Assembly: GCA_949361645.1 (NCBI GenBank)
Contig: OX442431.1
Span: forward strand, 2,475,122-2,539,121
Reading direction: 5' to 3'
DNA: 64,000 nucleotides
From: Spongilla lacustris
Taxonomy: Eukaryota; Porifera; Demospongiae; Spongillida; Spongillidae
The notes beneath the pieces are model-generated. The model made no database searches. It saw nothing but the letters and a program-made list of their open reading frames with translations, and was not told where the DNA came from. Positions 33,257-44,245 of this stretch are shown one piece after another. A program made the translations under genes and the position numbers. Position 1 is the first letter of the stretch. Every line of letters starts with the position of its first letter.

Positions 33257-35586
33257 TTATGTTCCTGTCTCCTGATCCTGATCCTGATCATCTGCAAACA
33301 TGCAGGCAAGTAGATGTTCTTCCAAAGAGAAGCAACTTGATCTTGCATGCTTTTGTGTACAAGACCGGACATTGTGCTCCTCACCACAAAACGAGCATTT
33401 GACAGCATGTTGAAAGCTTCTAACTATAGGATCAGACTTAATCCATAATTGTGTTATTACATCAGACAAGTTGGCATGCTGGGTAGTTTTCCTAGCTAAA
33501 TGCTCTCTGTATATGCGAAGGTTTTTATTGTTGTGCTGTAGGGGTTCTTCTGATAATGTTCAAAATCTCTTAGAATCGTTAGCACTAATCAACGCTGCAG
33601 AGTGGGCTAGTACCTGATGCACAGGAGTAAATTTAAATCCTGGCCAATGGCCGACAAGTTTAAGTGCAGTTTCTTTGCAAAGGTGGTCAAGGTGTTCAGT
33701 ATTAATTCTTTGCTTGGAGGAAACAACTCTCAAAATGATAGAGAGATTAGTAATGAATTCATCGTATACAACCCTGTCACATTCTTGATCTCGCCTAACC
33801 TGTTGTGGGATACATTCAATGAGCACCTGACGCTTTTCAGGGTCAAACAGTAGAGCTCACGCTGTGTTAGCAGTTGTTGAAGTCCCTCCAGCTCCTACTG
33901 CATCAGACATGTCTACTGCAATCCCTGCTTTAGCTTTAATCATTGCTATTATTCTCTTCTTTGCTTCTTTCTTCTTCGTTTTCTGCTTCTGGTCTTCTTT
34001 CCAGCTGGTGTAAGCTTATAAGCTACTTTTAGGCAATAATCTAAACCCCTTAGCAATGCATGCAATATAGGGAATGTAGCAACATTGTAAGCAGAGATTG
34101 GAGTCTGGGTTAGCCCCATTCTGTCCTTGTAATCCCCTTGATGTTTTTTAACTCCTTTGTCATCATCTGCTAAATTTTCATACAAGGCATTCAGTGTCGC
34201 AATGTCTACATTACCAATCTCAAAGCCATCCTTAATCTGGTCTGGTGAAACTGCTTTATCAGCTGAGAATGGACACAGAACACAGAATCCCCCACCTCTT
34301 CCTAATAACAGCTTCTGCATTTTCCCATCATTCATTGAGCGATGAAATTCTACTTTTAATGTATACATTTTACCATTATCCTCTACAGTAACACCATTCT
34401 GCTGTAGTTCACTGATTTCTACATCAACTGGAGGAACAATCTTTGCAAGCAGTTCACTGTTTCTTTACCCATGGTGATCATAATTGGCCTAGCCGCATCA
34501 GGGCTGCATGGTGCACCTTCAACCCACACCTCATTGCATTCACCTTGACTTTGGGATACACTTAAAGGTACCCACATCCAGATTATCATATTATGGGTCT
34601 CCACATTCCCTAACTGGTTATATATAGCATGCCTTCCTGATCCATCCTGGCCATCCTTAGCTACCATTGTATAGCTTCCAGGCTGCAATGCAATGCCCAG
34701 CAGTGTTATTAGTCGTTTAAAGTGTATCTGCACTGATGCTACCAGGCTAAATGAAACACCCGTGACCTCGCTAAGTGAATCTATCTGAGGAGTAATTAAA
34801 TCCTTGTGTTGCTTAACCCTGTAATAAGCAGGAAACTCCACTCTCTTCTTCATATCAAACCTGAGATTCGTGTATCCTGAACGGCCAAGCTTGTATGCTG
34901 AGAGCATGTATAGTGCTTCATCCAAGCATAGTTCCTTTGCCACTGGTTCTTGTTGGAACAACTTCATGCCAATATCAGCCACAGGCCTATCATGTACATA
35001 GTTCTCCCTGCAACCAAATAATACTGAAGCCATTATTAATTGAACAATATTACATGATTAATACCTACCAGTGCAAAAGATATCCAAGTAATTGAGTTGT
35101 TGTGATATGTTGCTTCATTGCCTCTTCTCTCAGTGCAGAAAATAGATCATCTGTTCTTCTTTGAGTTTGGTGAGGGCTTAGCTCATTCAGTGGACTAACC
35201 AATCTCACTCTTTTATTCCCAGGTTCAGATGTCTCAAGCTCCTCCGAGTCAGCCTCTTCCTCCTTAACATTTGACTGTTCATTTACAGGTAAATCTGACT
35301 GATCATGATCAAAAAATATCTCTAGCTTAAAGTTCTGAAACCTTTCCTTAGACTGCTCACTCTTCCTGGCTCTACTAAGTTTGGCCCACTTGCTTCGAAG
35401 AAGCCCCATTCGATTCACTCATTTTTTTTTCAATTCTCTCCTTTGGTCTTCATTGCCAACTAATTTTTCATCAGCGATGAATTGTTCTGCTGCGTCAGAA
35501 TTGCTTCTAAACTGCTTTACGTATCTCTCCCAAGCTTCACCATTGTCTATTTTACGTTTACCGGTATCATCAACCTCTTCAGCCAT
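33257..35586 (-). pseudogene. RAG1-like transposase, decayed
   Basis: Two exons are joined by a 61-base intron (35008-35068; GTAGGT donor, TTGCAG acceptor; the join keeps frame). Exon 1 starts at the ATG near 35586 and has an in-frame TGA (35419-35421). Exon 2 contains KDGQDGSGRHAIY (candidate first catalytic Asp), a PDAARPIMI stretch aligning with the PNS..RP region of RAG1, a zinc-binding GGGFCVLC, LHALLRGLDYC, then HQVLAHSAAL and LSEEPLQHNNKNLR, positioned like the RAG1 segment holding the last catalytic Glu, and a Cys/His tail (CSFCGEEHNVRSC). Frameshifts near 34463 and about 33960-34010 and TGA codons near 33865 and 33560 show it is dead. No RAG2-like gene lies in the element. Assignment is by motif order from memory of the family, not by alignment. 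Confidence 0.65.
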
Positions 35587-35739
35587 AATCGAGCAGCCGC
35601 CAACGAACAAAACGAAATGAACGAATGAACAAACGAACTTTGATCACCGATGCACAGAAAGGATACAATCACTATCACTTCAAAACTAGCCGTTACAAAT
35701 GTTTGCACACACGTCTTAAATACATGAGTATATGCACCG

Positions 35740-35778
35740 CAGGCCAGCAAGCACACGCAGGCCAGCAAGCACACGCAG
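35740..35778. repeat. Short tandem repeat
   Basis: Two to three copies of AGGCCAGCAAGCACACGC within the transposon 5' region. Confidence 0.75.
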
Positions 35779-36446
35779 GCCTCTACACAATGAACAAAAC
35801 ACGGGCTGTATTGTGTTATTGTCCGCACACAACAAAAGGACAGCGCGGCGTAGCGTTGTGAAAGGCCCAGGTGCCAGTAAGTCTCGCAAGTCTTATTCCC
35901 ACGGTCCACTCTTGTGTTAAATGTATGTTATTAATGAAATTATTATAAACATGGCGCTGTGTATACTGCTGTTGTTTTTAACTTTTGTCGCTCTAACTTA
36001 GAATGCGGCGGGAGGTGGCGCCTATGTTTCTAGTGCCAAATGGTGGTTAATCGTAGTTATGTGTCATATATGGCCCAGATGGCTGTAGATTCGACTAGAA
36101 ATGAGTTTAAACTTGGTACGAGTACAATTTTTGTGGAAAATCTTTAAAAATTCACGTCTTCAATATAACAAAACACTACAAATTAGTATCATTAGAAACA
36201 GGAGACAAAATGCTATGTAGTAAACATATATAAACTCAATCCTTTAAGATTCCAACAAAATATAATTACCTTTACACTTATAATAAAATTCTCCTTATTT
36301 ATGCTTTGGCGGACTGTCACTTATTAACCATAAACATTATGGAAATTTCTCCTGCAGATTATAGTGCTGCAAGGTGTTATAAAAATAATAATAAATAAAA
36401 GCATACATTATACCCTACTTAAATGTCGGGGTCCTAACTCACTGTG

Positions 36447-36680
36447 GTCTGTACGATAAAAATGAACACCGGTCAATTGCCATTGGTCACTAAGTAGCCT
36501 TACCCCGTGAAAAATCACGGAAGTGTTTAAAATACAGTAATCTACCACCTGTTGTAATATACGGTTACTACGCAACCTATTTAATAGCCCGCGCACGCAC
36601 ATGTACATGTACTACTTCCGGTCGGTACTGTGGTACGATAAGAATGAACACAGGTCAATTGCCATTGGTCGTTGCTATGT
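36447..36680 (+). repeat. R4: right part of copy A and unbroken copy B
   Basis: 36447-36480 is the displaced right end of copy A (TACGATAAAAATGAACACC, then GGTCAATTGCCATTGGTC). Copy B begins at 36493 with CCCGTGAAAAATCACGG and runs through TACGATAAGAATGAACAC to GGTCAATTGCCATTGGTC. Copy A and B were thus arranged in tandem before the transposon inserted. Confidence 0.8.
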
Positions 36681-37510
36681 ACTTTTGTGTGGGAGTGGTC
36701 GTTTCTATTGGTTGCTAGATACGCGTTGCTAGTTATGTTCAAAACCACAAGTGTAGAGGCTAGGCGGAGTTTATAAATAGGTGGTTACGCGGGCATACGG
36801 ACGTACGGACGGACGGACGTTGGAAATTATAGTATTAGATTTCCTCAGCACTAAGCCCAGATAGTTGCACAACAGCTACTGATGAACCTTCCTCCAGTAT
36901 GACTTCTTCATTAAGTCCACACTGATGGCAAGGTAGTCTAGACATTATATAGTACAACCAGTGAAATTCAGCTAGAGACTGTAACACTTTCATGGCACTT
37001 TTTGCGATAGAAACTGCAGGCCTCCTCTTCGTCATGCAACTTGCTGGATGGTAATGCTACCTATACCCAGCTCGCGGGTCTCCCGGTGGAGATTTCCGTT
37101 TTTCACAAAGTGGTTTCCATGTAGATATTGCTGTTTGACTAGCCTTTTTTGGCACGCGATAAGTGATTTGGCTATGTAATGAACCCTTTTCCTTGTCAAC
37201 AACACAACAAACGCCCTCAGCCATAATTGAATAAACGTCAATAACATAACTATTTTAATGTCATTCATTACAAACGGCTACGTTATTAATCCAGATTTCG
37301 GCACAGCTAAATAGAGCTCCAACGACAAAGTACTACCAGGGTTCGTAGTGAAACCAAAAAGCCATGTGATGCTTGCTATTTATGAACGCATATTGGTAAA
37401 TACTTATGTAACAATCCTGTGTTGTCAGATTTTCATTTCGGTGAATATCAATCAAATTAAATTCAAGTAAACCTAATTCATATGAAATAAAATTTAATCA
37501 TAGATAGACC
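36681..37510. other. No gene recognised; R3 copy b at the end
   Basis: Minus-strand ORFs at 36835-37035 and 37032-37268 lack recognisable motifs. 37305-37495 is R3 copy b, matching 30316-30745 without its 240-bp middle. Confidence 0.5.
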
Positions 37511-38512
37511 GGTGTTAAACTGGTTTAAAAAACCATTAACCTTTAATCTATCTTCATCCTTAATTCAGGATGGTAATCCTGTATTAAGGATGACTTTACG
37601 CCGCTCATATCGACATAAATTCGAACGGTATTGATGATTTTTTTTTTACATTTAGCTTCTGCAGGCTTTCATCTAAACAGCGCTATCCATTTTAGTCATT
37701 CAAATCTTTATTTCTTTTAGAAAAAAACAATGTTTAGGCTTAGTTTACTTTTTTGTTCGCAAATAATGCTGCGGTTACCATCAAAGTCGGGTATAAGGTT
37801 GAGGAAAGAGCAGGAAGCTTACTTTTAAGATAGAAACTGTTACTAAGATCTGTAAGGAGAGCCATATAAGCAATTAAACAATATGGGACACAGGAGGTAT
37901 ACGAGCATCGATTTAACTCAAGGCGGACTAAGTGAAGCGAGTCAGAGCGGGTGGTACGATGGTTAGCCTCTGCAAAATAAAAAAGCATTTCTGTTCTTGA
38001 GAGCGATGCAGAAATGCCTGGCATTGGTAGAAATGCTGTCACCAGTACTGTTGGGACATAAAAAGAAGGGGCGGATGCTCGGACAGTGATAATAAATGAC
38101 ACTTTTCTATCATTTTGTGTACAAGTTTGATAAAAATACAACTTCTACCAAGAGTCTGGAGGTGCTACCATCAATAAGTAAGTAGTGAAAAGGAGTAAAA
38201 TTGATATGTTCAATGCTCTTTGTAAGCAATACAAACTATAACTTGCTAATCATTTAATTTATATACGCAGGAGCAACGAACGTTCTTACGCATCCTTGAA
38301 GTTTGGGCAGCTTTCTAGATGATAAAAATTATTCCAAGCTATAGAATGTGTGCACCATTTTTGAAACAAATGGCTTTTATGTTTAAACGATTTTAATTTT
38401 CACTGCAATGGTTGTTATAAATGGCAGAACTCACCATCCTGAATTCAGGATTTTACCAATCCTGAATTCAGGATTGTTTCACGCAGATTAAAGGTTAAAC
38501 TAGTTTAATGCC
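37511..38512. mobile_element. TIR element with EcoRI-palindrome subrepeats
   Basis: Left end GGTGTTAAACTGGTTTAA and right end (inverted) GGCATTAAACTAGTTTAA start TIRs of about 85 bp that share ACCTTTAATCT. Each TIR contains two palindromes of the type ATCCTGAATTCAGGAT (exact at about 38431 and 38460, mutated at about 37557 and 37578). The interior is 0.8 kb of AT-rich DNA with no transposase; a 133-codon minus-strand ORF (37740-38141) has no recognisable domain. No clear target duplication. Confidence 0.7.
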
Positions 38513-38525
38513 ATACAACTGCTGG

Positions 38526-38972
38526 CTATGGCTGTATTATGAATACTTGAGGATAAATTAAAATAGCCAAATCTAACAAGATTAGAGCACCAGAAGTTAC
38601 TCTTCCATGCTCGCTACTGGTTCTCCACCCTCCTATAAATGGTGATACTGCTGATACACAGAAGATAGTGTCATGGAAGTACTTTGCATATACTTGCTTT
38701 GCAACTTTCCCGGTAGTCATGGCATTTGCCACTGTACCCTTACCTTCTCTCTGCATATGGTATCTCAACATCCCAATTACACTCTTTACAAAGGGCAGTT
38801 TTGTGGAAGGCTGGAGGTCTTGAGATGGGGCAAAATCCCTATCAGCATTGAACGCCTTGTGTCTGAATCTGGTTTTGCACCCACTATTTACAGCGTCACC
38901 ACTTGTCATGATTTCAAAAAAGAGATGCAGATGAAGTAAACAGAACACAACTCGCCTCCTTGGGAGATGCAA
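38526..38972 (-). other. Unassigned ORF, 148 codons
   Basis: Contains FVKSVIGMLRYHMQREGKGT and KQVYAKYFHDTIFC, which look like a real helical protein segment rather than noise, and may be a transposase or other mobile-element fragment. There is no start context, no splice evidence and no catalytic motif that I can name. Confidence 0.25.
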
Positions 38973-39258
38973 CAGTGACGATTAATGGTGAAATGAGCTT
39001 ACCTTTTATGTTCGCGCATGTTCTCGTAAGCAGTACACAGTTAACTGTGAATGCATGGGTGTTAAAATGTCAGATAATAGTGATATGTTTTTGCAGAAGG
39101 TGGGGTATTTATTTCACGATAGATACCTGAATTTCATCAACATATAAACAACTACCAAAGTGGACACAACCCAATTCAACAATAAGTTATAATATTGCAA
39201 TTACCACCGGCCCCCCTCCCCCCCTTTCCCCTACTATAGATCTGCATACATGTATAAT

Positions 39259-39307
39259 GCACTATTTGGAGTACAGTGAACATGGTTCATTGTACTTCAA
39301 ATAGTGC
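39259..39307. repeat. Isolated 23-bp-arm hairpin
   Basis: GCACTATTTGGAGTACAGTG pairs with its inverted copy CATTGTACTTCAAATAGTGC with one or two mismatches around a loop of about 3 bases. It could be a tiny MITE or a cruciform-forming site. Confidence 0.75.
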
Positions 39308-40060
39308 CTGAATGTGCTGACTGCAGGTGTTACCTAGTGTTGATTGGGCTCGTTTCCAATCTCTTTACTTAGCTACTTAACAAAAAAGTTTGAAACAAAC
39401 ATTCACACATAACTAAATGAATCAGTTTAAAGGCCATATTGAATGGTTTTCAAAACCGCTTTTGTAGCTTAATCCTAACTGGATTAACAGTCCTTTAAGT
39501 ACCGATATTATAAAAACTGTTATCCCATAATGCCAATATTCAAATGGTCATAACTTTGTAATATTTTGATACCAAATTTCAAATGAAGAATGGCATGTTG
39601 TAGGCCTACACAAAGTATGTGCAATTAGGGGAATAAGTATTAAGTTATATAGTGGAATTTCTAAAATTAAATTTGTGACATCTTTGAATGTTTCAGAACA
39701 AATTTCCCCCAAGTAATAAATGATCTGAAAGACATTGGGGTACATTTTGATTACATAAAATCTGAATGGCAGGTTCGCTCTTTTCTTCTTTCCTCTTTCC
39801 TTTTCCTTTTAGCGGGATCTGGACAAGCACGACAGCATCGAGGTGCAATAGTAGCAAGGTCTATTGACATGGGTGTGGGAAGTGATCTAATTTGGTAAGT
39901 GTACACAGATATGATAGCGAGTGATATGAATATCGAAGTCCCTGATACATCATGTGCTCATTACAAGTGGCTTACAATAAAAAGAAAAGGCCAGCTGACA
40001 TCTCCTTGCCATGGACACAGTATTCACCATATTCCCCAAAAACTAATGCCAAATATTAAA

Positions 40061-40096
<36 letters not shown>

Positions 40097-40119
40097 TATT
40101 TCTCAATGCATTGTACAGA
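39308..40119. other. No gene recognised; AAT microsatellite
   Basis: Mostly AT-rich. About eleven AAT units at 40061-40096. Confidence 0.6.
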
Positions 40120-40124
40120 TAATG

Positions 40125-40282
40125 TGTACGGAACATTGGTGACGTTAGGTAATTTTGCTCACGTGATCTGTTATTGTATTTGATTATTAATTATACATTT
40201 GTGGGGAAAAGGAATCGTGAGGCATGCGCGCTCTCGTAGAACGTCGCTCTGAGGGACCGGCAGATTTGTTTGGTTTCGTACA
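40125..40282 (+). repeat. BEL 5' LTR and primer-binding site
   Basis: 158 bp. TGGTCCTTCGAGCCGGGA follows immediately at 40283 and is the likely tRNA primer site. Confidence 0.9.
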
Positions 40283-40318
40283 TGGTCCTTCGAGCCGGGA
40301 CTTCAGGGTCGAGCGGAA

Positions 40319-41270
40319 ATGGAGGAGCAGCTCTCGCGAAAACGACGAGTGCGTGCAGGCCACAGAGCGTCGGTAAGTCGCATTTTTTCCCAAGTGTATG
40401 AAAATATGGAGGGTTCAGACGACCCGGAACGCAAACTATCCAAGTCAAGGCAACAAGACAAAGCGCTAAAGGAGAAATTACAAGTACTCCGTACGTTGGA
40501 CAGTGAAATTCTGGAACTGACTGTTGCAGATGACGACGTAGTGGAGGAGATTCAAAAGGCTGACGAATATGCAGAAAGGTTACAGCTGGCGTTGATAGAC
40601 CTTGAAAGAGTGCTGAAAGAGTCGAAAGGCCGTCCTTCATCTCCGGGTGTGCGTCAACCAGAAAACCGTCCATTGTCTCCGGGTGTGCGTCAACCAGAAA
40701 ACCGTCCATTGTCTCCGGGTGTGCATCAACCAGAAAACCGTCCATCGTCTCCGGGTGGGCGACAATCAGAAAGCCATCAATCAGGAATGTTCGGACAAGA
40801 GCAGGTGATCGCAAATGGAAGTGAACAGACCAGCTGCTCAGCGATTCGTGGTACTTCTGCTGAATTTAAAGCTGAACCATGGGCTGAAGTAGCAGGATAC
40901 TCGCAAGTAAATCGTGAAATGATTGCCTCTCCAACGAACCTATCTATTGAAGCTTGTGAGTCTCAGAGCAACTATGGACACAACACTCGACCAAGAATCA
41001 AATTACCAAAGTTGACACTGAGGAATTCAATGGGAACATAATGAATTGGACAACGTTTTGGGACTCCTATGAGTCTACTGTCCACCTCAATCCAGAGCTC
41101 AGTGCTGTCGACAAGTTTAATTACTTGACATCTCTTGTTGAGAAGACTGCAGCAGAAACCATTGCAGGATTATCCGTGACCTCGTTGAACTATGAAGAGG
41201 CAGTGGCTTTGCTGAAGAAAAGATTTGGAAATCCGCAACAAATAATAAACAAGCGCAATGGATCAACTCC
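40319..41270 (+). pseudogene. gag: BEL Gag, frameshifted
   Basis: A 240-codon frame from the ATG at 40319 gives a basic start, a Glu/Leu-rich helical part and four tandem 12-residue units of the type RPSSPGVRQPEN (40629-40770). The frame then shifts near 41020-41030 into NWTTFWDSYESTVH, a motif of the BEL Gag domain (DUF1759), and shifts again near 41255 into MDQLLNLEPV. Gag would package element RNA in cytoplasmic particles. The Pro-rich repeat looks lineage-specific and may vary in copy number. Confidence 0.85.
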
Positions 41271-42390
41271 TGAACCTTGAACCTGTCACATCATACAATA
41301 TCAAGAGTTTGCGAGGGTTATGTGACCATGTGGAATCCAATGTGCGAAGTTTAAAGTCTTTAGGGGTTTCATCTTCATCATATGGCTGCTTATTGTCATC
41401 CATCATGATGAGCAAGCTCCCACAGGATCTCAGGCTGGTTGTCAGTCGCAAGATTAAGGATGACAAGTGGAACTTGGAAGAAATCATGGAAGTCATTGAG
41501 CATGAAATCGATGCCAGAGAAAGAGCAGATGTTAGTGCTGGAATTACGCTGCCTTCATCAGGAGCACCCAAGAAGGCATCTAAGGAACTTCACACTGGGG
41601 CGGCACTATTGTCCAGTGAGCTCAGCACGGCATGTGTATATTGTGGCCAGTCCCATTCCAGTGTTGATACTAGGCGACAGATACTTATGAAAGCAGGAAG
41701 ATGCTTCTTGTGCTTAAAGAAATTCCATAAGAGCAGAGACTGTCGATCTGGTGCCAAATGCTCCACATGCCAGGGCAGACATCACAGTAGCGTATGCAAT
41801 AAAATTCCTTCAATCCCTTGTCAAGGTGCCACTCCTGCACCTTTGTCTGTGTCTGGGCATGAAAATGGTACAAGTGGATTGCATGGTGGAATTGATGGTG
41901 GTTCAAAGAATACTCGACCATCAGTGGTGTCAATGTTTGTAGATGGCCGGACTTCGGTGCTACTGCAAACTACACGTACTGTAATGCATCACCCTCAAGT
42001 ACCATCACGCTCCATTCCAGTTAGGATGATTCTTGACACCGGCGGCAGCCAGAGGTCCTACCTGGCACTATCAGTTAAGGAAGCTCTGTCTTTGGATTCT
42101 CAATGCACTGAAAACTTGCTAATCAAAACGTTTGGTTCTACAGTTGAATGTCGGCATTCCTGCGATGTTGTTAGGGTAGCTGTAAGAACAAGGGACAAAA
42201 GCCTATTGGAGTTACAGTTTTTGACAGTTCCTCTGATTTGTGAGCCTCTATCAGGACAACCAATTTCATATGCAGTCGAGCGTTATCCACACCTGTCAAA
42301 CCTGGAACTGGCGGATCCTGTTCATCACAGTAGTGATAATATGGAGATTAACTTGGCAAGTGGTGACCGGAAACATCCTGCGTGGAGTTA
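41258..42390 (+). pseudogene. BEL nucleocapsid and protease
   Basis: Continues Gag with two Cys/His clusters (ACVYCGQSH and CFLCLKKFHKSRDC), then the aspartic protease core MILDTGGSQRSYL near 42027, in the BEL-type DUF1758 context. The frame is open to 42388 but the pol frame resumes in another register from about 42240-42400. Catalytic DTG is intact. Confidence 0.85.
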
Positions 42391-44245
42391 GCGGTCCAAC
42401 TGCTATCGAAACAAGATTTGGGTGGGTTTTGTCTGGACCTGCAGAAGGAATCGTCAATGATAGTACTACCATAAATCTTGTACAGTCATCTCACGTGCTT
42501 CATCTGAATGTGTCTTCCAACCAGTGCAATGATACCAATCTAGACAGCGTATTGAAAAGATTCTGGGATCTTAAGTCTTTGGGTATTGTCTCAAACGAAC
42601 CTTCTGTGTATGAGAAATTTATGGAAGGAATTATCTTCAACAATACGCGGTATGAGTACCTTGGAAGGATGAACACACAATCCTCCCTGACAATTATGAG
42701 CTCAGTGAAACAAGATTGCGAGGCCTACTGAGGCGTCTCAAGCTAGATCCACAAGTCCTCATAGAATATGACACAGTCATTAGAGAACAAAGCAACAATG
42801 GCATTGTTGAAATTGTTGAGGAACCCTGGAACAGTGAAATTGGGCGAACTCACTACATCCCACATCATCCCATCATCCGAAGAGACAAAAGCACAACAAA
42901 ACTAAGAATTGTGTACGATGCATCTGCTAGGTCGGGTGGTCCATCTTTAAATGATTGTTTGTATACAGGTCCAAACTTTGGGCAAAGTATCCTAGATATT
43001 CTTCTTAGTTTTCGGATACATAGCACTGCATTGATCGGAGACATTGAAAAGGCTTTCCTTATGGTCTCAGTAGCGGCGCAGGATAGAGACATATTATGTT
43101 TTCTTTGGATACAAGATACATGTATCACCAAGGATTTGCCACGAGTAGTTGTACTTCGATTCACGCGTGTAATGTTTGGGGTGTCAGCCAGTCCATTTTT
43201 ATTAAATGCAACACTTAAACATCACATTGAGAAATACAGAAAGGAGGATCCATCATTTGTTGACACCTTCACAAGATCCCTGTATGGGGATGACATAACA
43301 TATGGAGCAAATGATGATGTTGAAGCATACAAGCTGTACAGCAGGTCTAAATACAGGCTAGCTACAGGAGGATTTAACTTGAGGAAGTTCATTTCCAGTT
43401 CAGCTGCATTACAGGCGAGAATCGATCGTGAAGAACAACAGTTTTGTAGTCAAAGTACAATGAAATCATTGATAATGAAGGAAGACCAGTCTTATACTAA
43501 GGCAATTCTTGGAGACACTTCAACGCATTCACTGACTCATAAGGTGCTTGGAACTCCGTGGGAACCTGCTAGCGATAATCTTTTAGTGGATCTTTTAGTG
43601 GATATCAGCCATGTCTCAAGGTTGGCAAAGGAAGTGCATCCCACAAAGAGGAATGTAGTCAGTGTCGCAGCTGGAATCTACGACCCATTAAGGAATATTT
43701 CACCTACCACAGTGCAGCTCAAAATGTTTGCTCAAAAGCTATGTAAAGCAAAGATAGGCTGGGATGATGCACTCACTGCAGTCTTGTTGTCAAGTTGGGA
43801 AGCATTGGTTAATAAAGTAAATGCACTTCAGATTCCAATACAGTATGGCCTACATGGGTTTTCCGATGCATCTGTTGGTGCATATGCTGCAGTGGTCTAC
43901 TTGAAAATCCGAACACCTCAAGAAACTGTCGTGCATTTAATAGCATCAAAGACTAGGGTTGCCCCTGTTCATAGTGAAACCATACCAAGACTTGAACTTC
44001 TTGTGGCACTTCTCCTGGCCAGATTGATATCAACAATTTCCAAGGCTCTGAGTCCTGAAATGTTTCTAGAGCCACCCACATGCTATACCGATTCACAAGT
44101 GGCACTCTGTTGGATCAAGGGTCAGAAGCATTAATGGAAGCAGTTTGTCCAGAATCGTGTCATCAGAATTCGGGAACTTGTACCAACAGAACTGTGGAGG
44201 AACTGTCCAGGGACCACTAACCCAGCGGACATCCCTTCCAGAGGC
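42365..44245 (+). pseudogene. pol: BEL reverse transcriptase and RNase H
   Basis: After TRFGWVLSGP, a frameshift near 42715 leads to the 472-codon RT frame. It has KLRIVYDASAR (finger/palm), LIGDIEKAFL and the catalytic SLYGDDI, where BEL elements commonly have YVDD. A BEL-type RNase H follows with HGFSDASVGAYA and YTDSQVALCWIK. A single TAA at about 44132 interrupts GQKH/WKQFVQNRV, then sequence continues to ADIPSRG. Apart from that stop and the frameshift the domain is complete. Confidence 0.88.

Larger units (their letters stand above)
32898..36446 (-). mobile_element. RAG1/Transib-like DNA transposon
   Basis: Both ends read CACAGTG inward (32898-32904 and, inverted, 36440-36446). Flanks are ATCTG and GTCTG, a 5-bp duplication with one transition. 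The outer flanks are the two halves of one R4 copy; joining them recreates the order seen in the unbroken R4 copy at 36493-36680. The 3.5-kb interior encodes a decayed RAG1-like transposase on the minus strand. CACAGTG equals the consensus heptamer of V(D)J recombination signals, and 5-bp duplications are the rule for Transib and RAG-type transposition. Confidence 0.75.

Noticed and set aside
32898..36446. Search for a RAG2-like gene beside the RAG1-like ORF
   Set aside because: No kelch-repeat or PHD-like frame on either strand; the element has room for one gene only.
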